Shown here: positions 16,413-24,201 of the stretch, one piece after another
How the letters are laid out: each line of letters opens with the position of its first letter
Position numbering within the stretch: the stretch's first letter is position 1
Origin: JADJPO01 sp963724535
GTDB lineage: Bacteria; Actinomycetota; Actinomycetes; Actinomycetales; Kineosporiaceae
Length of the DNA: 64,000 nucleotides
Direction of reading: 5' to 3'
Assembly: GCA_963724535.1 (NCBI GenBank)
Contig: CAVRVD010000015.1
Span: forward strand, 310,001 to 374,000
The notes under the pieces: generated by a model
Databases searched by the model: none
What the model was told of the DNA's origin: nothing
What the model saw: only the letters and a program-made list of their open reading frames with translations
Position numbers and translations under genes: made by a program

Positions 16413-17776
16413 CACGACCACCCCTGGGTCACCGGCACCGGCAGAACGGGTTCTGAGGTGTCGTCCGGCGGGCAGACCCGACCTGACAGGTGCCGCTCGA
16501 CGTCCTCGGCGAACACGTCCAACGCCGAGCGGGTCAGCGACACCGCGGCGTCCGGCAGCCGGCAGGCGCCCCGCCCGGCGATCTCCTCGGCCACGGCCCG
16601 CACCCGGGCCCGGTCACCCCGCCGGGCCACCCCGCGTGCGAGGCGCTGCCACACCTGCGCCAGCGCGCGGGTGCCGAACACACACGGGCCGCACTGGCGG
16701 GCGCTCGAGGCGGCCAGATACTCCACCACCGCGGCGGTCTCGCGAACGCCGCACGCCCGGCTCGGCAGCGGCGCGAGGACCCCGGCCGCCAGCGACACCC
16801 GCGCCGGCTCCCCGGGGCCCGCCCGCCCGACCATCTGCTCCAACACCATCGGCGCCGCGTCGTCCCAGCGCAGCCACCGGCCGCCGAAGCCGCCGACGAG
16901 GACGGCGCGCGGGCGCGGCTCGTCCGCCCAGTACCCGTCGAGCACCGCCTCGGCGAGCCGGCGGTGACCGGCCACCTCCCGCGCCGCCACCACCCATCGA
17001 CCGTCGGCGGCTCGGGTCAGCACGCTCACCAGCACCCCCGGCAGCGGACCGGCCGCGCCGGTGCGGGCCAGCAGCGCCAACCGGGCGAGGGTCTCCACGT
17101 TCTGCACCACCGTGGGCCGGCCGTCCACCCCGGCCACCGCGGCCGGGCGGCGCAGGAACACCGGCAGGGCCGGTCCGCCGCCCAGGGCCCGCACCACGGC
17201 GTTGCCCTCGCCGGTCAGGTACGCGTGCGGACCCGTGACGAGGCGGACCGGCGGTTCGACCAGGCCCGCGGCGCGGCGCTCGGTGAGGGCCAGACGCACG
17301 GCGTCGACCGCGGCGGCCCCCTCGTGCAGCCACAGCACGGCGGACGACGCACCGAGCGCCTCCGCCGCGCACGCCAGCCCGTCGAGCACCAGGTGCGGAC
17401 GCTGCAGCAGCAACGCGGCGTCCTTGGCACTGGCCGGCTCGCCCTCGGCGCCGTTGCCGACCACGACGACCTCGCCGCCGCCCGCGCGGGCAGCCTCCAG
17501 CGCGGTGCGCCACTTGCGGGCCACCGGGAAGTGCGCGCCGCCGCGTCCGCTCAGCTCGACCTGCTCGAGCGCGTCCAGCACCGGCGCGGTCCGCCCGGCC
17601 AGGTCCGGCCGCGATCCGTACCGCCAGAGGTGCTCGGTGAGCCGATCGGCGGGCTCGGCGTACAGCAGCGACCGGCTCGCCGCGTCGAAGACCACCTGGG
17701 CCTGGGCATGTGTGCCGAGCAGCGACCACTCGGCGGCCGCACTGAAGGGCACCTCCAGGGGCAACGTCGCGGTCAT
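16412..17776 (-). CDS. NuoF-like NAD(P)H/FMN iron-sulfur protein
   Basis: Soluble 454-residue protein of the complex I 51-kDa (NuoF) class. The FMN/NADH region is seen in ELSGRGGAHFPVARKW, VVVVGNGAEGEPASAKDAAL and YLTGEGNAVVRALGGG; the C-terminal cluster region in ASSARQCGPCVFGTRALAQ and GRGACRLPDAAV. The usual S-C-G-x-C-x-P-C-R motif is altered to Q-C-G-P-C-V-F-G, with fewer Cys than NuoF, so cluster binding may differ. Starts with ATGA overlap from the membrane protein. Together with the ferredoxin and heme-type membrane protein it may pass electrons from NAD(P)H to the membrane. Confidence 0.75.
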   Translation of the reverse strand: MTATLPLEVPFSAAAEWSLLGTHAQAQVVFDAASRSLLYAEPADRLTEHLWRYGSRPDLAGRTAPVLDALEQVELSGRGGAHFPVARKWRTALEAARAGGGEVVVVGNGAEGEPASAKDAALLLQRPHLVLDGLACAAEALGASSAVLWLHEGAAAVDAVRLALTERRAAGLVEPPVRLVTGPHAYLTGEGNAVVRALGGGPALPVFLRRPAAVAGVDGRPTVVQNVETLARLALLARTGAAGPLPGVLVSVLTRAADGRWVVAAREVAGHRRLAEAVLDGYWADEPRPRAVLVGGFGGRWLRWDDAAPMVLEQMVGRAGPGEPARVSLAAGVLAPLPSRACGVRETAAVVEYLAASSARQCGPCVFGTRALAQVWQRLARGVARRGDRARVRAVAEEIAGRGACRLPDAAVSLTRSALDVFAEDVERHLSGRVCPPDDTSEPVLPVPVTQGWS

Positions 17777-18456
17777 CGGCGGGACCGGCCGATGAGCTCG
17801 GCGAGCCGGTCGGACGGCGTGCGCGCCGCGTAGCGGGACATGGTCAGGCCCAGCACCATCACTGCGGTGAGCCCGTACATCCAGGCCAGTCCGGAGGTGT
17901 CCGAACCGGCCAGGACGGCGTGCAGCCAGGTCGCGACGAGGGCCAGGGCGGACGCCTTGTGCACCGGCCACCACACGCGCGCGGCCCAGCGTCCGGCGAA
18001 CGCTGCGGTGAGGCCGGCCACCAGCCCGGCGTAGGCGGCGATGACGCCGAGGGTCACCGCGGCCGGACGGTATCCGGACGCCATCGGCAGCAGCGCACCC
18101 CACCAGCCGACGTCGGCATAGGAGTCGGTGGCCAGGACCACCACGTGCAGCGCCAGGAACGCCAGGGTGAACACGGCCAGGCTGATGTGTACCCGGATCC
18201 GCACCACGGTGCTCGGCCGACGCCACCGCGTGCGCCACGGGTGGGACAGCAGCAGGCCCATCATCACCAGGGCCACCATGAGCAGGTAAGCGGCGATCCC
18301 CGAGGCCCGACCGAGGATCCACGGTGCGTTCTGATCCCCGGCCACCGACGACACCGCCGAGCCGACCAGCCAGCCGGTCAGCCCGGTCGAGGCGGTGACC
18401 AGGGCGATCGTGCCCAACGGCGGCGCGACCCGAACCGGTGCCGTCTCAGACGCCAT
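17773..18456 (-). CDS. Ferric-reductase-like transmembrane protein
   Basis: 227 residues with about six predicted membrane helices. Paired histidines lie in helices (VRIRVHISLAVFTLAFLALH, then ARVWWPVHKASALALVATWL and H-A-V-L-A-G), as expected for b-heme ligation in the ferric reductase/cytochrome b fold. No cytosolic FAD/NAD domain is attached; the neighbouring NuoF-like gene could supply it. Coupled by ATGA to that gene and overlapping ApbE by 11 nt. Confidence 0.7.
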   Translation of the reverse strand: MASETAPVRVAPPLGTIALVTASTGLTGWLVGSAVSSVAGDQNAPWILGRASGIAAYLLMVALVMMGLLLSHPWRTRWRRPSTVVRIRVHISLAVFTLAFLALHVVVLATDSYADVGWWGALLPMASGYRPAAVTLGVIAAYAGLVAGLTAAFAGRWAARVWWPVHKASALALVATWLHAVLAGSDTSGLAWMYGLTAVMVLGLTMSRYAARTPSDRLAELIGRSRR

Positions 18457-19540
18457 CGGAGGACCTCCAGATCACCCACGGCCGCATCGCCTCGGACAGA
18501 CCGAGGTGCCCCTCGTCGTCCACCCACAGCGCGGCGAGCCTCTGCTCCGCCGCGAGGGAGGCGATCGCCCCCACCCCGGCGACCAGCAGGGTCTTGCTCC
18601 ACACCTCGGCCCGGGCCGGGTCCGGCAGGACGACGGTGACCGACCGCAGCCCGCCGGCCGCGCTCCGCCCGGTGCGCGGGTCGACGACGTGGTGCACCTG
18701 CTCGCCGCCGGCCCGCCAGGTCCGCCTGCGCAGGCTGGACGTCGCGCAGCCGGTGTCGGTCAGGCTCAGCACCGCTATCGGTTGCTCGTCGTCCTGGCGC
18801 TGCCCGTCGGCCGACGGGTCCTCCACGCCGACCTTCCACCCGTCGCCGTCCGGGCCCGCACCGCCGAGGGCGCAGTCTCCGCCGGCCTCCACCAGGAACG
18901 CCTCACCGACGCCCCCGAGCAGCTGGGCCGCCCACCCCACGGCCAGGCCCTTGCCGATGCCGCCGAGGTCGATCGGAGCGGGTCCGATCCGGACGGCGTG
19001 CCGCAGCGGGTCCAAGCCAGGTGCCCAGGGGGTGGGGGGGACCACCTGGGCCTGCGGGCCGGCCGGAGCGGACGCCACAGGGGAGCCGGCCGACCGGTCG
19101 CGGCCCGCGCAGATCACTGCCGGGACCTCCGCGGGCGAGCGCGTGGACCGCAGGTGCACCGGGCCGTCCTGGAACGGCAACGTCCGGTCGTACCCCATGG
19201 CCACCAACGACTCCAGGACCCGCGGGTCGAACAGACCCCCGGTATCCCGATGTGCCGCCGCGGCCTCGGTGACCGCGTGGAAGCAGACCGCCGGGACGGT
19301 GAGCCACTCGGTGCCGGCAGCGTTGGCCCGCATCAGCGGACTGGTCGGGTCGAACCGGGTGCACGCCGCCTCGACGTCGACGAACACCTGCCGCGCGGCC
19401 GCCAACGCCGCCTCACCCCGCCCGCCCGGACCGACCAGCCGCAGCACCACGTCCGTGTTCATCGCTCGGATGTTCATCGCTCGCAAGCACAGCGACCGCG
19501 GCGCCGCCGTCGCCCCGGACGTCGTGGCGGCGGTCGTCAC
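18446..19540 (-). CDS. apbE: FAD:protein FMN transferase ApbE
   Basis: 364 residues. Transfers FMN from FAD to Ser/Thr of target proteins, Mg-dependent. Signature motifs: IRAMNTDVVLRLVG, DTGGLFDPRVLESLVAMGYD, APIDLGGIGKGLAVGWAAQL, FLVEAGGDCALGG and QVHHVVDPRTGRSA. No lipobox or signal sequence is clear; the N-terminal 20 residues are Ala/Thr-rich. Its usual targets (FMN_bind domains with a D-x-x-S/T-G-A-S/T motif) are not encoded nearby, so either the substrate lies elsewhere or a neighbouring protein uses an atypical site. Overlaps its neighbours by 4 and 11 nt. Confidence 0.9.
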   Translation of the reverse strand: MTTAATTSGATAAPRSLCLRAMNIRAMNTDVVLRLVGPGGRGEAALAAARQVFVDVEAACTRFDPTSPLMRANAAGTEWLTVPAVCFHAVTEAAAAHRDTGGLFDPRVLESLVAMGYDRTLPFQDGPVHLRSTRSPAEVPAVICAGRDRSAGSPVASAPAGPQAQVVPPTPWAPGLDPLRHAVRIGPAPIDLGGIGKGLAVGWAAQLLGGVGEAFLVEAGGDCALGGAGPDGDGWKVGVEDPSADGQRQDDEQPIAVLSLTDTGCATSSLRRRTWRAGGEQVHHVVDPRTGRSAAGGLRSVTVVLPDPARAEVWSKTLLVAGVGAIASLAAEQRLAALWVDDEGHLGLSEAMRPWVIWRSSDGV

Positions 19541-19926
19541 GACCCGCCCGTGGTGGTCTGGGTCGGCGGGGCGGGCGCCGGCCGGGGGGCCGCCGTCCGG
19601 GGGGCCGTGCTGGTGCTGGTTCTCGGGCTGGTGGACCCGCCGGACGCCTTCGTGGTCCCGGACGTGGCGCCGTCCCCGCGGGCCGGAAGACCGGCGACCT
19701 GGTCACGAAGCTCGGCGACCTCGGCGCGCAGCTTCGTGACCTCCTGGGTACGCCGGGCGAGCTGAGCCGCCACGGCCTCATCGGTCTCGCTCTGGGTGGC
19801 CGACGTCTTCGCCGCGCTGGGGTCGTGGTCGTTCGCCCACGCGGCCGAGCCGGCGAAGACCGCCGCGGACGCCGGGGCCAGCAGCGCGGCCGCCGTCCAG
19901 CCGGCGTGCCGTCCGCGCTCAGTCAT
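19537..19926 (-). CDS. Small exported coiled-coil protein
   Basis: 129 residues with an N-terminal signal-like segment (GWTAAALLAPASAAVFAGSA, cleavage plausible after AWA). A heptad-patterned coiled coil follows (AAQLARRTQEVTKLRAEVAE), then a Thr/Ser/Pro-rich tail. No known domain. The ATG at 19926 lies inside the last codons of the upstream gene (8-nt overlap) and the stop overlaps apbE by 4 nt, tying it to the electron-transfer operon. Role unknown; perhaps a periplasmic scaffold. Confidence 0.55.
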   Translation of the reverse strand: MTERGRHAGWTAAALLAPASAAVFAGSAAWANDHDPSAAKTSATQSETDEAVAAQLARRTQEVTKLRAEVAELRDQVAGLPARGDGATSGTTKASGGSTSPRTSTSTAPRTAAPRPAPAPPTQTTTGGS

Positions 19927-20356
19927 CGTCGCCACCGGGCTCTGAGCGTTCGGAGTGCGATTCGTCCTCGTGGTCGTCGTCCTCGTGCTCACCGGAGGCG
20001 CGAGCTCCCTCTTCGGACCGACTGTCCCAGGTGCCCTCGTCGTGGGAGTCCTCGGCCTCGGCGGCTGCGGTCTTCGTCGCGTGCCCGGCGTCCACGGCCC
20101 GGGAGGCAGCGGAGATCTCCGAGCGCAGCGCCTCGGCCTCGGCTGCGAGCTCGGCGGTCTCGGCGTCCAGGTCGGCCAGGGCCCGCTCGGCGGCGCTCAT
20201 CCCGGCCGTGCGCGGCGCACTCATCCCGGCCGTCGCGGACGCCGGTTCCGCCGCCGGCTCGGCGTCCGCCCGGGTGGCAGCAAGCGCCACCCCGGCTCCC
20301 CCGAGCAGCGCGGCGGTGGCCGCCGCGGTCGCGCCGAGTCGTTGCGATCGGTTCAT
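19919..20356 (-). CDS. Small exported coiled-coil protein with acidic tail
   Basis: 145 residues. Start at ATG 20356 follows GAGGGG by 11 nt. A signal peptide (MNRSQRLGATAAATAALLGG, ALAATRADA) leads to two A-G-M-S-A units, a helical coiled coil (ALADLDAETAELAAEAEALR) and a strongly acidic Asp/Glu/His-rich C-terminus ending GGDDD. The composition resembles metal- or cation-binding exported linkers. First gene of the group that runs into ApbE; probably controlled by the adjacent two-component system. Confidence 0.55.
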   Translation of the reverse strand: MNRSQRLGATAAATAALLGGAGVALAATRADAEPAAEPASATAGMSAPRTAGMSAAERALADLDAETAELAAEAEALRSEISAASRAVDAGHATKTAAAEAEDSHDEGTWDSRSEEGARASGEHEDDDHEDESHSERSEPGGDDD

Positions 20357-20450
20357 CGGAAACAGTCCCCTCATCGGTCAGATCTCCACCTGACCACCTA
20401 CCGTGCCCGCCCTTCATGAGGCCACCAGGTGCTGGGGAATGAGGGGACTC

Positions 20451-21137
20451 TCATGAGGGGTCTGACGTCACCCCGGCCTCCCGCAGCCGATATCCCACGC
20501 CGCGCACGGTCTCGATCCAGTCGCTGCCCACCTTGCGCCGCAGGTACCGGATGTACACGTCGACCACGTTCGAGCCCGGGTCGAAGTCGTACCCCCACAC
20601 CTGGCTGAGGATCTGCTCCCGGCTGAGCACCTGGCCCGCGTGCCGCAGCAGCATCTCCAGCAGGGCGAACTCACGCGAGGACAGGTCGACCTGACGTCCG
20701 CCCGCCGCGGCGCGACGGGTTGTGGTGTCCAGGGCCAGGTCGCCGTAGCGCAGCACGGTCTGCTCGGGGGCCCGGGCCTCGGCGCGCAGCCGCAGCCGGA
20801 TCCGGGCCAGCAGCTCCTCGAACCGGAACGGCTTGGCCATGTAGTCGTCCGCCCCGCTATCCAGCCCCGCCACGGTGTCGGTCACCCCGGACCGGGCGGT
20901 CAGGATGATCACCGGGATGGCGCAGCCCGATCGGCGCAGCCGGCCGAGCACGGCGAACCCGTCGAGCAGCGGCAGCCCGAGGTCGAGCACCAGCAGGTCG
21001 TGCTCGCCGCTCATGGCGGCCTCGTAGGCGGCTGGTCCGTCACCGACGACGGTCACGCCGAACCCGCTGGCGCGCAGGCCCTTGTCGATGAACGAGGCGA
21101 TCCGCTGTTCGTCCTCGGCGACGAGGATCCGGGTCAC
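20451..21137 (-). CDS. OmpR-family response regulator
   Basis: 228 residues. Receiver domain TRILVAEDEQRIASFIDKGL with phospho-acceptor Asp52 in LLVLDLGLPLLDG and Lys in YMAKPFRF. C-terminal winged helix of the OmpR type (LSSREFALLEMLLRHAGQVL, SNVVDVYIRYLRRKVG). GTG 21137 overlaps the kinase stop by 4 nt (GTGA). The nearest downstream target is the exported-protein/ApbE operon 95 nt away. Confidence 0.9.
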   Translation of the reverse strand: MTRILVAEDEQRIASFIDKGLRASGFGVTVVGDGPAAYEAAMSGEHDLLVLDLGLPLLDGFAVLGRLRRSGCAIPVIILTARSGVTDTVAGLDSGADDYMAKPFRFEELLARIRLRLRAEARAPEQTVLRYGDLALDTTTRRAAAGGRQVDLSSREFALLEMLLRHAGQVLSREQILSQVWGYDFDPGSNVVDVYIRYLRRKVGSDWIETVRGVGYRLREAGVTSDPS

Positions 21138-22741
21138 CGCCGCTCCCCCGGGCGCGCCGGCGGTACCGGCGGTACCGGCGGCACCGGCGGCACCGGCGGC
21201 ACCCAGAACGGCTCGGACGAGGTCTCCAGCGGTGGCGGGCCGGCGGGGCCACCGACCGCCGGCGGCTGCGCCGTCCGACCGAGCACTCCGAGCGGGAGGA
21301 TGAGGGTGAACCGGGCGCCCACGCCGTCCGCCGTCGGGTCCAGGACCACCCGGCCGCCGTGTGCGGCCGCGATCCCGGCCACGATCGAGAGCCCCAGACC
21401 GGACCCACCGTCGCCGCGGGTCCCACCGGCCCGGCCGAACCGTTCGAAGATCCGCTTCGCGTCCTGTCGGGACACCCCAGGACCGGTGTCGCGCACCCAC
21501 AGGTGCACCTCGCCCCGAGAGAGCACCCCGCCGATCGCGATGGTGTCGTTCTCGTCGGTATGCCGGACGGCGTTGTCGGCCAGCTGCAGCATCGCCTGGG
21601 TGAGCCGGTGCCCGTCGGCCGCGACCACGGCGTGGATCGTGGAGTCGAGCACCCAGCTCCGGTCGGCCAGGGCGTGGGCCTTGTCCAGGACGTCGCGCAG
21701 CAGCTGGTCGAGGTCGACGGCCTCGACGGTGACGAAGTCGGGGCGTCCGGACTGGGCCAGCACGATGAGGTCGTTGACCAGCCGAGCCATCCGGTCGAGC
21801 TCGTCCAGGACCAGCGCCCGGGTGGCCCGGACCTCAGCGCCGTCGTCGGGGTCGAGGACCTCGAGGTGCCCGCTGACGATGGTGATCGGCGTGCGCAGCT
21901 CGTGGCCGGCGTCGTCCAGGAACTGCTGCTGGGTCGCGAAAGCGTCCTCGAGGCGATCCAGCATCGCGTTCACCGTCCTGGTCAGGTCGGTGACGTCGTC
22001 GGCGCCAGTGACCGGGATCCTCGAGGTGAGGTCGGTGTGGGAGATGCTCTGCGCGGCCTCGCGCAGCAGCCGCAGCGGGCGCAGCAGCCGACCGGCCACC
22101 ACCCAGCCGCCGAGACCCACCAGTGCCAGGGCCAGCAGTGACATCAGCGCGTAGAGCCGGGCGCTGTCGGCGAGCCGGTCCAGGTACGGCCGCAGGCTGA
22201 CCGCGGCGACCAGGGTGCCGACCTCGGGCCGTCCCTGGACCCGGACCTGGACGGCGACGTAGCGCACCGGGCCGGCGGCCTCGGTGTCGATCTGGCGGAT
22301 CACCGACGGGGCGTCCGGCGCCAGCGCCGCGACCTGGGCGAGGAGCGCGGCCTCGTTCTCGATGGCGAAGGGGCGGGCATCGCGGGTGACGTACGCCGGC
22401 TCCCCGTCGATCATGGCGAGCAGCACCTCGCCGTCGGCGGGCACGCGCTGGTTGAGCTCGTCCCGGAGCAGGTCGTCGACCGTGGTGGCCGCCGAGGTGG
22501 ACGCGGCCACCCGCTTGCCGAACGCGGTGACGTCGCCGAGCAGCACGCCGTCGACGTGGTCGACCAGCTGGCGGCGCTCGAAGACCATGAACGCGGTCCC
22601 GGCGAGCCCCATGCCGAGAGCGGTGAGCACCAGCACGGTGGTCAGGATCCGGACCCGGACGCCGATGGTCGGGCCGCGTCGCCGGGTCGCCTCGGCCCCG
22701 TCCGGCTCGCCGGCATCGCGCCGCACCGGTTCAGTCGTCAT
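21134..22741 (-). CDS. Membrane sensor histidine kinase
   Basis: 535 residues. TM1 about 30-52, extracytoplasmic sensor about 55-190, TM2 about 195-215, HAMP, HisKA with the H-box FLDDAGHELRTPITI, and HATPase with N-box (LADNAVRHTDEND), G1 (VRDTGPGV) and G2 (GGSGLGLSIV). The C-terminal tail is a run of P-P-V units encoded by a 9-bp repeat (about 21140-21200). The gene overlaps the acidic exported protein upstream by 11 nt, which may be an accessory sensor. Confidence 0.9.
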   Translation of the reverse strand: MTTEPVRRDAGEPDGAEATRRRGPTIGVRVRILTTVLVLTALGMGLAGTAFMVFERRQLVDHVDGVLLGDVTAFGKRVAASTSAATTVDDLLRDELNQRVPADGEVLLAMIDGEPAYVTRDARPFAIENEAALLAQVAALAPDAPSVIRQIDTEAAGPVRYVAVQVRVQGRPEVGTLVAAVSLRPYLDRLADSARLYALMSLLALALVGLGGWVVAGRLLRPLRLLREAAQSISHTDLTSRIPVTGADDVTDLTRTVNAMLDRLEDAFATQQQFLDDAGHELRTPITIVSGHLEVLDPDDGAEVRATRALVLDELDRMARLVNDLIVLAQSGRPDFVTVEAVDLDQLLRDVLDKAHALADRSWVLDSTIHAVVAADGHRLTQAMLQLADNAVRHTDENDTIAIGGVLSRGEVHLWVRDTGPGVSRQDAKRIFERFGRAGGTRGDGGSGLGLSIVAGIAAAHGGRVVLDPTADGVGARFTLILPLGVLGRTAQPPAVGGPAGPPPLETSSEPFWVPPVPPVPPVPPVPPARPGERR

Positions 22742-23201
22742 CCTGGCCCGAGGGGTGCTTGTCCGGGTCTCGCGAGTCGCCCGCGTCGGATTCGTGGGTG
22801 CTGGAGTCGTCCGAACCGGGCGTCAAGCGGGTGGGATCGCCGGTGGGCTCGGTGGAGGGCCCGTCGTGCGACTCGTCGTCATCGTCGTCGATCCGACGGA
22901 CCCGGTCCGGGGCGAGGGTCCGTGGTGCGTCGTCGTCGGACGACGCCCCAGCCGCCGGTGAGGACGGACCGGTCGACGCCGGCCCGGAGGGAGTCGCCGA
23001 CGGGTCCGGCAGGGTCACCGCGTCGGCGGTGCCGTTCTGCTGGTCGCTAGCCACCTCACCGACCAGCAGAGCCGGACCGACCACGATCCGAGGGTCTGCG
23101 GGAGTCGCCACTGCGGCCCACACCGACCCGCTGGCCATCGGGGCCAGCACGGTCAGCGCGACCACCCCGGCCCCGCCCGCCACTGCCTGCCACGCGCGCA
23201 C
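22731..23201 (-). CDS. Exported acidic low-complexity protein, kinase accessory candidate
   Basis: 156 residues. Signal peptide (AVAGGAGVVALTVLAPMASG, VWA) followed by a Ser/Pro/Asp-rich disordered body with D-D-D-D-D-E and ending SGQDDD. No domain recognised. It is the first gene of the two-component operon and resembles the exported acidic protein ending at 19919, so the two may share a role such as binding cations at the cell surface. Confidence 0.55.
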   Translation of the reverse strand: MRAWQAVAGGAGVVALTVLAPMASGSVWAAVATPADPRIVVGPALLVGEVASDQQNGTADAVTLPDPSATPSGPASTGPSSPAAGASSDDDAPRTLAPDRVRRIDDDDDESHDGPSTEPTGDPTRLTPGSDDSSTHESDAGDSRDPDKHPSGQDDD

Positions 23202-23277
23202 CGAACCATCTTGCGGCGGGTCAGGCGCCGACCACTACCCAGCGCCGATGAGAATCCCCTCATCGGCCGGTGCCGGA

Positions 23278-23322
23278 GAATGCGGCGTTCACCCCAGGAT
23301 CCCTGGGGTGAACACCGCATTC
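23278..23322. promoter_or_regulatory. 21-bp inverted repeat in a divergent intergenic region
   Basis: Arms at 23278-23298 and 23302-23322 are complementary at 20 of 21 positions around a 3-nt loop; the core is GTTCACCCCAGG-ATC-CCTGGGGTGAAC. It lies between the divergent genes starting at 23201 and 23370, so an operator or a transcript-blocking hairpin is more likely than a shared terminator. Confidence 0.5.
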
Positions 23323-23356
23323 CCGGCCGGGTGACGGGTCGGCCGGCCCTGGTCGC

Positions 23357-23362
23357 TAGGGT
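23357..23362 (+). promoter_or_regulatory. -10 box TAGGGT, leaderless promoter
   Basis: TAGGGT then 7 nt (GCGAGAA) then GTG 23370. No Shine-Dalgarno sequence is present, and the spacing fits a leaderless transcript. Confidence 0.4.
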
Positions 23363-23369
23363 GCGAGAA

Positions 23370-23732
23370 GTGAACTCCTCGTTGTCCACCGCCGTGATCG
23401 CCGGCTCCCTGCTGATGGCGCTCTGGACGGCGGTCACCGCAGGCCTTAACCGGGCCGTCGGCCGCGCCCACCTGGCCGCGCTGGCGGTGCTGGAGGTGCT
23501 GCTCGTCGTCCAGCTGGTGATCGGGGTGGTGGTGGTCGCCCGCGGGGAGGGTCCGCCGGAGACGGCGACCTTCCTGGCCTACCTGGTGGGGTGTCTGTTC
23601 CTGCTGCCGGCCGCAGCGCTGTGGTCGCTGGCCGAACGATCCCGGCCGAGTGTCCTGGTGCTCACCGTGGGCTGTTTCGGGCTGGCCGTGATGACCGCGC
23701 GGCTGCTGCAGCTGTGGAACGCCCGTGGCTGA
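23370..23732 (+). CDS. Small integral membrane protein
   Basis: 120 residues, four predicted helices (AVIAGSLLMALWTAVTAGLN, VLEVLLVVQLVIGVVVVA, FLAYLVGCLFLLPAAALW, VLVLTVGCFGLAVMTARLL). Conserved-hypothetical type seen in actinobacteria; no function known. Start chosen from the -10 spacing. Overlaps the next gene by 8 nt. Confidence 0.6.
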   Translation: MNSSLSTAVIAGSLLMALWTAVTAGLNRAVGRAHLAALAVLEVLLVVQLVIGVVVVARGEGPPETATFLAYLVGCLFLLPAAALWSLAERSRPSVLVLTVGCFGLAVMTARLLQLWNARG

Positions 23733-24138
23733 GCAAGCCGGTCAGACGACGGGGCGCGCCGGCGCCACGGGACTGGGCCGGCTGCTGGTGGGCCTGTACG
23801 GCCTGTTCGCGATGGCCGCCACGTCCCGAGCAGCGGTGCAGATCGCGACCCGGTTCGAGGAGGCGCCGCTGGCCTATGCCTTGTCGGCCCTGGCCGCCGT
23901 CGTCTACGTGGTGGCGACGGTGGCGATCGCCCGGGGCGGGCCGCGCTGGCACCGGGTGGCGACGGCGGCCTGCGGTTTCGAGCTGGCCGGGGTGCTGACC
24001 ATCGGGACGACGAGTCTGATCGTGCCGTCTGCGTTCCCGGACGAGACGGTCTGGTCGACCTTCGGCCAGGGCTACCTGTTCATCCCGCTGGTGCTGCCGG
24101 TGCTCGGCCTGGCCTACCTGCGCCACACCCGCCCCTGA
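23725..24138 (+). CDS. Small integral membrane protein
   Basis: 137 residues from GTG 23725, four predicted helices (LLVGLYGLFAMAATSRAAVQ, YALSALAAVVYVVATVAIA, FELAGVLTIGTTSLIV, LFIPLVLPVLGLAYL). Pairs with the preceding membrane protein by overlap and topology, so they probably form a complex. Family has no assigned function. Confidence 0.6.
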   Translation: MAEQAGQTTGRAGATGLGRLLVGLYGLFAMAATSRAAVQIATRFEEAPLAYALSALAAVVYVVATVAIARGGPRWHRVATAACGFELAGVLTIGTTSLIVPSAFPDETVWSTFGQGYLFIPLVLPVLGLAYLRHTRP

Positions 24139-24201
24139 GGCGCCCGACACCGGCCGGTGGTCGCGACCCTCGCCGCCAGGCGTCGGCTCTGGGTCAGGCG
24201 G

